DNA of 64,000 nucleotides from Polaribacter butkevichii. Lineage in GTDB: Bacteria; Bacteroidota; Bacteroidia; Flavobacteriales; Flavobacteriaceae. The stretch lies in assembly GCF_038024105.1 (NCBI RefSeq), contig NZ_CP150661.1, forward strand, positions 930,001 to 994,000, read 5' to 3'. The translations under genes and the position numbers were made by a program. The notes beneath the pieces were generated by a model. It was not told the origin of the DNA and did not search any database. It saw nothing but the letters and a program-made list of their open reading frames with translations. Positions 63,762 to 64,000 of the stretch are shown in pieces; positions within the stretch are counted from its first letter, which is position 1, and every line of letters starts with the position of its first letter.

Positions 63762-64000
63762 TTATCTCGGTGGTGGCATTCTATCGTTATCATGAGGAGG
63801 AGGCATCCTACCATCATTTGGCGGCATTCTATCTCCGCCTCTTATTGCTTCTTTAATTATTTCATCAAACTTTTGCACTTGATCTGCTGTACAAATATCT
63901 CTTACCTGTTTAAAAAATGAAAAAACTTCTGCATCTTTTTTGGCTTGTATAAGTCCAATTTTTGTGGTTAAAGAATCAATTGTAAAGTTTTCTTTATTAA
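63762..64000 (-). CDS. CpxP-like periplasmic protein, 3' end only
   Basis: On the minus strand a frame is open from the window edge to the TAA at 63762-63764 and encodes at least 78 residues, without a start in view. The visible part (DSLTTKIGLIQAKKDAEV, then ICTADQVQKFDEIIKEAI) is helical and resembles the LTxxQ-type periplasmic sensors of the CpxP/Spy family, with a His/Pro/Arg/Met-rich tail (RMPPPHDNDRMPPPR). The Met/His content fits metal binding, an inference. It lies upstream of the EF-hand, CotH and YHYH genes. Confidence 0.65.
   Translation of the reverse strand, partial: NKENFTIDSLTTKIGLIQAKKDAEVFSFFKQVRDICTADQVQKFDEIIKEAIRGGDRMPPNDGRMPPPHDNDRMPPPR

Noticed and set aside
63620..63817. 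Minus-strand ORF of 65 residues near the right edge
   Set aside because: It overlaps, in another frame, the clear C-terminus of the CpxP-like gene and crosses its terminator hairpin.

Overview
The window looks like a chromosomal segment of a marine member of the Flavobacteriaceae (Bacteroidota), plausibly a Polaribacter- or Tenacibaculum-like genus. It is strongly AT-rich. Several upstream regions carry the Bacteroidota -7 promoter pattern TAnnTTTG. Many genes belong to families typical of this phylum: a Bacteroidota-type GlmU-like protein, head-GIN and DUF4097-like proteins behind an ECF sigma factor, a combined FAD and Fe-S oxidoreductase, YHYH proteins, and SCO and DUF1573 lipoproteins. 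The genus is an inference. No rRNA, tRNA, CRISPR array, transposase or phage gene was seen.

Layout. 1-6.9 kb: the 3' end of a TolC-type efflux gene, small membrane and hotdog-fold proteins, a DEAD-box helicase and a MATE exporter. 6.9-9.8 kb: an overlapping minus-strand operon with an ECF sigma factor, a membrane-anchored probable anti-sigma protein, and two repetitive beta-rich exported proteins. 10-16 kb: a DUF4380-like protein, a methyltransferase, a HigBA toxin-antitoxin pair with a palindromic operator, Lon protease, and an orphan LicC-like nucleotidyltransferase behind a leader terminator. 16.4-18.4 kb: a compact RloA/RloB pair (AAA ATPase plus TOPRIM-like protein), a probable anti-phage module, surrounded by repeats. 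18.7-28.5 kb: transport, with MarC, two APC permeases, a copper module (AraC-type regulator with its own CxxC domain, CopA, CopZ-like) and a Trk/Ktr potassium uptake pair. 28.9-58.4 kb: mainly housekeeping (PriA, GuaB, ValS, MurB, an aminotransferase, HMG-CoA lyase) plus an envelope set of 5'-nucleotidase, porin, FMN-binding protein and a four-helix membrane protein.

58.4-64 kb is the most unusual part. On the minus strand it runs: CpxP-like protein (cut by the window edge), EF-hand protein, CotH-kinase lipoprotein, YHYH/EF-hand lipoprotein, YHYH lipoprotein, variant-repeat (MORN-like) lipoprotein, SCO protein. Nearly all are exported. Three of the upstream regions share an identical two-block element, CAAGTT, 16 nt, TCTAAA, placed 22-29 nt before the start codon. 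This looks like promoters for one alternative (ECF-type) sigma factor, so the cluster is probably a single regulon acting outside the cytoplasm, perhaps on metals or on surface protein phosphorylation. It is the best candidate here for an undescribed system.

Intergenic regions also hold several dispersed palindromic repeats of the kind scattered through flavobacterial genomes (near 5.3, 16.1, 20.9, 31.4 and 42.6-42.85 kb) and several clear intrinsic terminators.
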